DNA of 64,000 bases from Sulfitobacter mediterraneus (GTDB taxonomy: Bacteria > Pseudomonadota > Alphaproteobacteria > Rhodobacterales > Rhodobacteraceae), in assembly GCF_016801775.1 (NCBI RefSeq), contig NZ_CP069004.1, positions 3,100,001-3,164,000 on the forward strand, given 5' to 3'. The notes under the pieces were generated by a model. That model ran no database searches and was not told where the DNA came from. It saw only the letters and a list, made by a program, of their open reading frames with translations. The position numbers were made by a program, and so were the translations under genes. Shown one piece after another: positions 62,302 to 64,000 of this stretch (its first letter is position 1; every line of letters starts with the position of its first letter).

Positions 62302-64000
62302 CTATTCACGGGCACGCAGAACCTGCGCGGGCCGGGCATTGAGAGACCTCAGCGCAAAGCCGAGGCCGGCAAGGACGGTGGCCAACACGCCGCCTGCAAT
62401 GATCATCAGGGCCGATGGCCAGATGATTGTAAAGTCGGTTTCCATCACAAATCGGCTTACCGCCCAACCACCCAGCACCCCTGCAAGCAAGGCAACCGCC
62501 CCGGCAAACACACCCAAAAGCGCGGCACGCAGCATGAAGCTGGCTGCGATGGCACGGCGTGATGCGCCCAGTGTTTTCAGAAGTGCGGCTTCGTAGGTGC
62601 GGGCCTGCGCCCCGGCTGCGGCGGCCCCGATCAACACCAGAAATCCGGTCAGCAGGGTCGCCAAAGCGCCATAGGACGTAGCGGCCGCCAGACCGGCCAG
62701 TACAGCAGAGACCCTGTCAATCGCGTCGCGCACCCGAATGGCGGTGATGTTCGGGTAGGCGCTGGCCAGATCGCGCAATATCTGCGCTTCGGCTTCCGCT
62801 TCGGCATAGACAGTTGAGATATACGTATGCGGTGCGCCGGACAATGCAGCGGGGTTCATCGTCAGAACAAATCCGATACCAGCGGTGGAAAAATCGACCT
62901 CTTGAAAGCTGGCGATGGTGCCCTTGATATCGCGGCCCAGCACATTGATCGTCAGTGTGTCGCCCAAAGACAGGCCAATCTCTTCGGCCTCTTCGGTGGC
63001 AAAGCTGATCAGCGGCGGGCCGGAATAATCCTCGGCCCACCATGAGCCGGCAGTCAAACGGGCATCGGGGTCAGGCGCGGCGGCATAGGTCACGCCGCGG
63101 TCGCCGCGCACCACCCAGTGATCGCCTGCAACCTCGTCGGCGGGCTGTCCATTGATCTTGGTGATAACCCCGCGCAGCATGGGGGCGCTGTCGATGCGGC
63201 TGACGGCAGGGTCATTTTCCAAGCGTTCGGTATAGCCGTCGATCTGATCTTTCTGGATATCGACAAAGAAATACGAGGGCGCAACATCCGGCAAATTGCC
63301 GGAGATCGCATTGCGCAGGTTTCCGTCAATCTGGCCCACAGCGGCCAGCACCGACAGGCCAAGGCCCAGTGACAGAACCACCGCGCCGGCTCCTTCGCCC
63401 TGACCGCTGATCGCGGCGAGGGCCCACCGCAGGCGGGGACGCCCACGTGCCAGCCGCGCCGCACGGCGCGACAACAGGCGCAGCAGACCAGCGGCGAGAA
63501 CCAACAGCAAAAGCGCTCCGGCGATCCCGCCCAATGTCCAGAGTGTGAGCATCCAAGATCCGTTGAACCAGGCCGCCAGCCCGACCAGCGTGGCGACAAT
63601 CAACCCGATCACTGCCAGATACCGGGGCGCAGGAAGGCGCCGGGCGCCTTGCCATGCATCGCGGAACAATGTGGCGGCCCGCACGTCTTCGCTGCGGGCC
63701 AGGGGCCAAAGGGTGAAGGCCAGTGCGGTCAGCAAGCCATAAATTGCGGCCTCGGCCAAAGGCAGTGGGTAAAACGCAAAGCGTGCAGGCACCGGCAGCC
63801 GCGCCTCGATCAGTGGCGACAGCAGCATCGGGGCAACCGCGCCAAGCACCACACCAATCATCACACCCAAGATCGACAGGATGCCGATCTGGAGGAAATA
63901 GGTCTGAAAGATCGTCGCGCGATCCGCCCCAAGGGCGCGCAAGGTGGCGATCACCCCGGTTTTGCCATTCAAGTAAGACCGCACAGCCGCAGACACACCC
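62302..64000 (-). CDS. ABC transporter permease, FtsX/YbbP-like (5' end outside window)
   Basis: The frame is open to the right edge (minus strand), so the N-terminus is missing. About 565 residues are visible. GVIATLRALGADRATIFQTY followed by a multi-helix region at the start resembles YbbP-type permeases. The later FtsX domain (VSAVLAGLAAATSYGALATLLTGFLVLIGAAAAGAQ) and a large periplasmic region (DVAPSYFFVDIQKDQIDGYTERL) fit. YbbP partners the ATPase YbbA and lies with tesA-type esterases in relatives, but none of these is within the window. Transported substrate unknown. Confidence 0.88.
   Translation of the reverse strand, partial: GVSAAVRSYLNGKTGVIATLRALGADRATIFQTYFLQIGILSILGVMIGVVLGAVAPMLLSPLIEARLPVPARFAFYPLPLAEAAIYGLLTALAFTLWPLARSEDVRAATLFRDAWQGARRLPAPRYLAVIGLIVATLVGLAAWFNGSWMLTLWTLGGIAGALLLLVLAAGLLRLLSRRAARLARGRPRLRWALAAISGQGEGAGAVVLSLGLGLSVLAAVGQIDGNLRNAISGNLPDVAPSYFFVDIQKDQIDGYTERLENDPAVSRIDSAPMLRGVITKINGQPADEVAGDHWVVRGDRGVTYAAAPDPDARLTAGSWWAEDYSGPPLISFATEEAEEIGLSLGDTLTINVLGRDIKGTIASFQEVDFSTAGIGFVLTMNPAALSGAPHTYISTVYAEAEAEAQILRDLASAYPNITAIRVRDAIDRVSAVLAGLAAATSYGALATLLTGFLVLIGAAAAGAQARTYEAALLKTLGASRRAIAASFMLRAALLGVFAGAVALLAGVLGGWAVSRFVMETDFTIIWPSALMIIAGGVLATVLAGLGFALRSLNARPAQVLRARE

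Overview
The window is 64 kb of dense, GC-rich bacterial chromosome. Its gene content points to an alphaproteobacterium of the order Rhodobacterales, most likely the marine Roseobacter group. The main clues are methylmalonyl-CoA epimerase followed by a DUF1467 gene, the mreB-mreC-mreD-mrdA-rodA cluster, glnD and murJ near trpS, an RpoH-type sigma factor, an Fe-S cluster photolyase of the PhrB/CryB class, Hint/RTX secreted proteins, and gcvT-gcvH-gcvP behind a tandem glycine riboswitch. The genus cannot be fixed from the sequence alone. I see no rRNA, tRNA, IS element, prophage or CRISPR array. Most of the window is core genome with short intergenic gaps.

Layout, 1-12.6 kb: a PepSY membrane protein cut by the left edge, aspS with a clear terminator, a hemerythrin-like protein, a Tat-linked DUF1800/DUF1501 pair, a GNAT acetyltransferase, an orphan response regulator, mce-DUF1467, an EI24 membrane protein with a nitroreductase, a VOC protein, trpS and a rhomboid-like protein without the catalytic residues. 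12.6-25.4 kb: murJ, a secreted RTX/Hint protein, glnD, an LpoA-like lipoprotein divergent from rsmI-yraN-gshB-hydrolase, and the ComM/YifB ATPase. 25.4-33.5 kb: a GST, a histidine phosphatase coupled to cobU, rpoH, coaBC-dut-ThiF/MoeB-like, DUF1428 and an M3 peptidase. 33.5-41.3 kb: a GhrA-type reductase coupled to a VOC protein, then the cell-shape operon mreB-mreC-mreD-mrdA-rodA, and another VOC gene. 41.3-53.2 kb: leuA behind a leucine-rich leader peptide, an SDR gene coupled to the photolyase, a thioesterase, a NIPSNAP/monooxygenase pair divergent from an ArsR-type regulator, nadE with its neighbours, a GFA protein, an 18-repeat MORN protein and DUF1801. 53.2-64 kb: gltX, a MATE exporter, a gamma-glutamylcyclotransferase, the glycine-cleavage operon, an inositol-monophosphatase-family enzyme and an ABC permease cut by the right edge.

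The least explained signals are regulatory. (1) Four related hairpin-plus-tail elements lie immediately 3' of trpS, a VOC gene, leuA and gcvH, always in the sense orientation of the gene. (2) leuA is preceded by a 28-codon ORF ending in a Leu-rich run, with overlapping hairpins between it and leuA. Its likely promoter leaves almost no 5' UTR. (3) The glycine riboswitch is followed by a hairpin that pairs the gcvT start codon, and its promoter region carries an 18-bp perfect palindrome. (4) A 29-codon, Arg-rich ORF with a very strong Shine-Dalgarno sequence sits between two inverted copies of the 3' element. None of these has been tested against a database here. Promoter and RNA-structure calls were made by eye.
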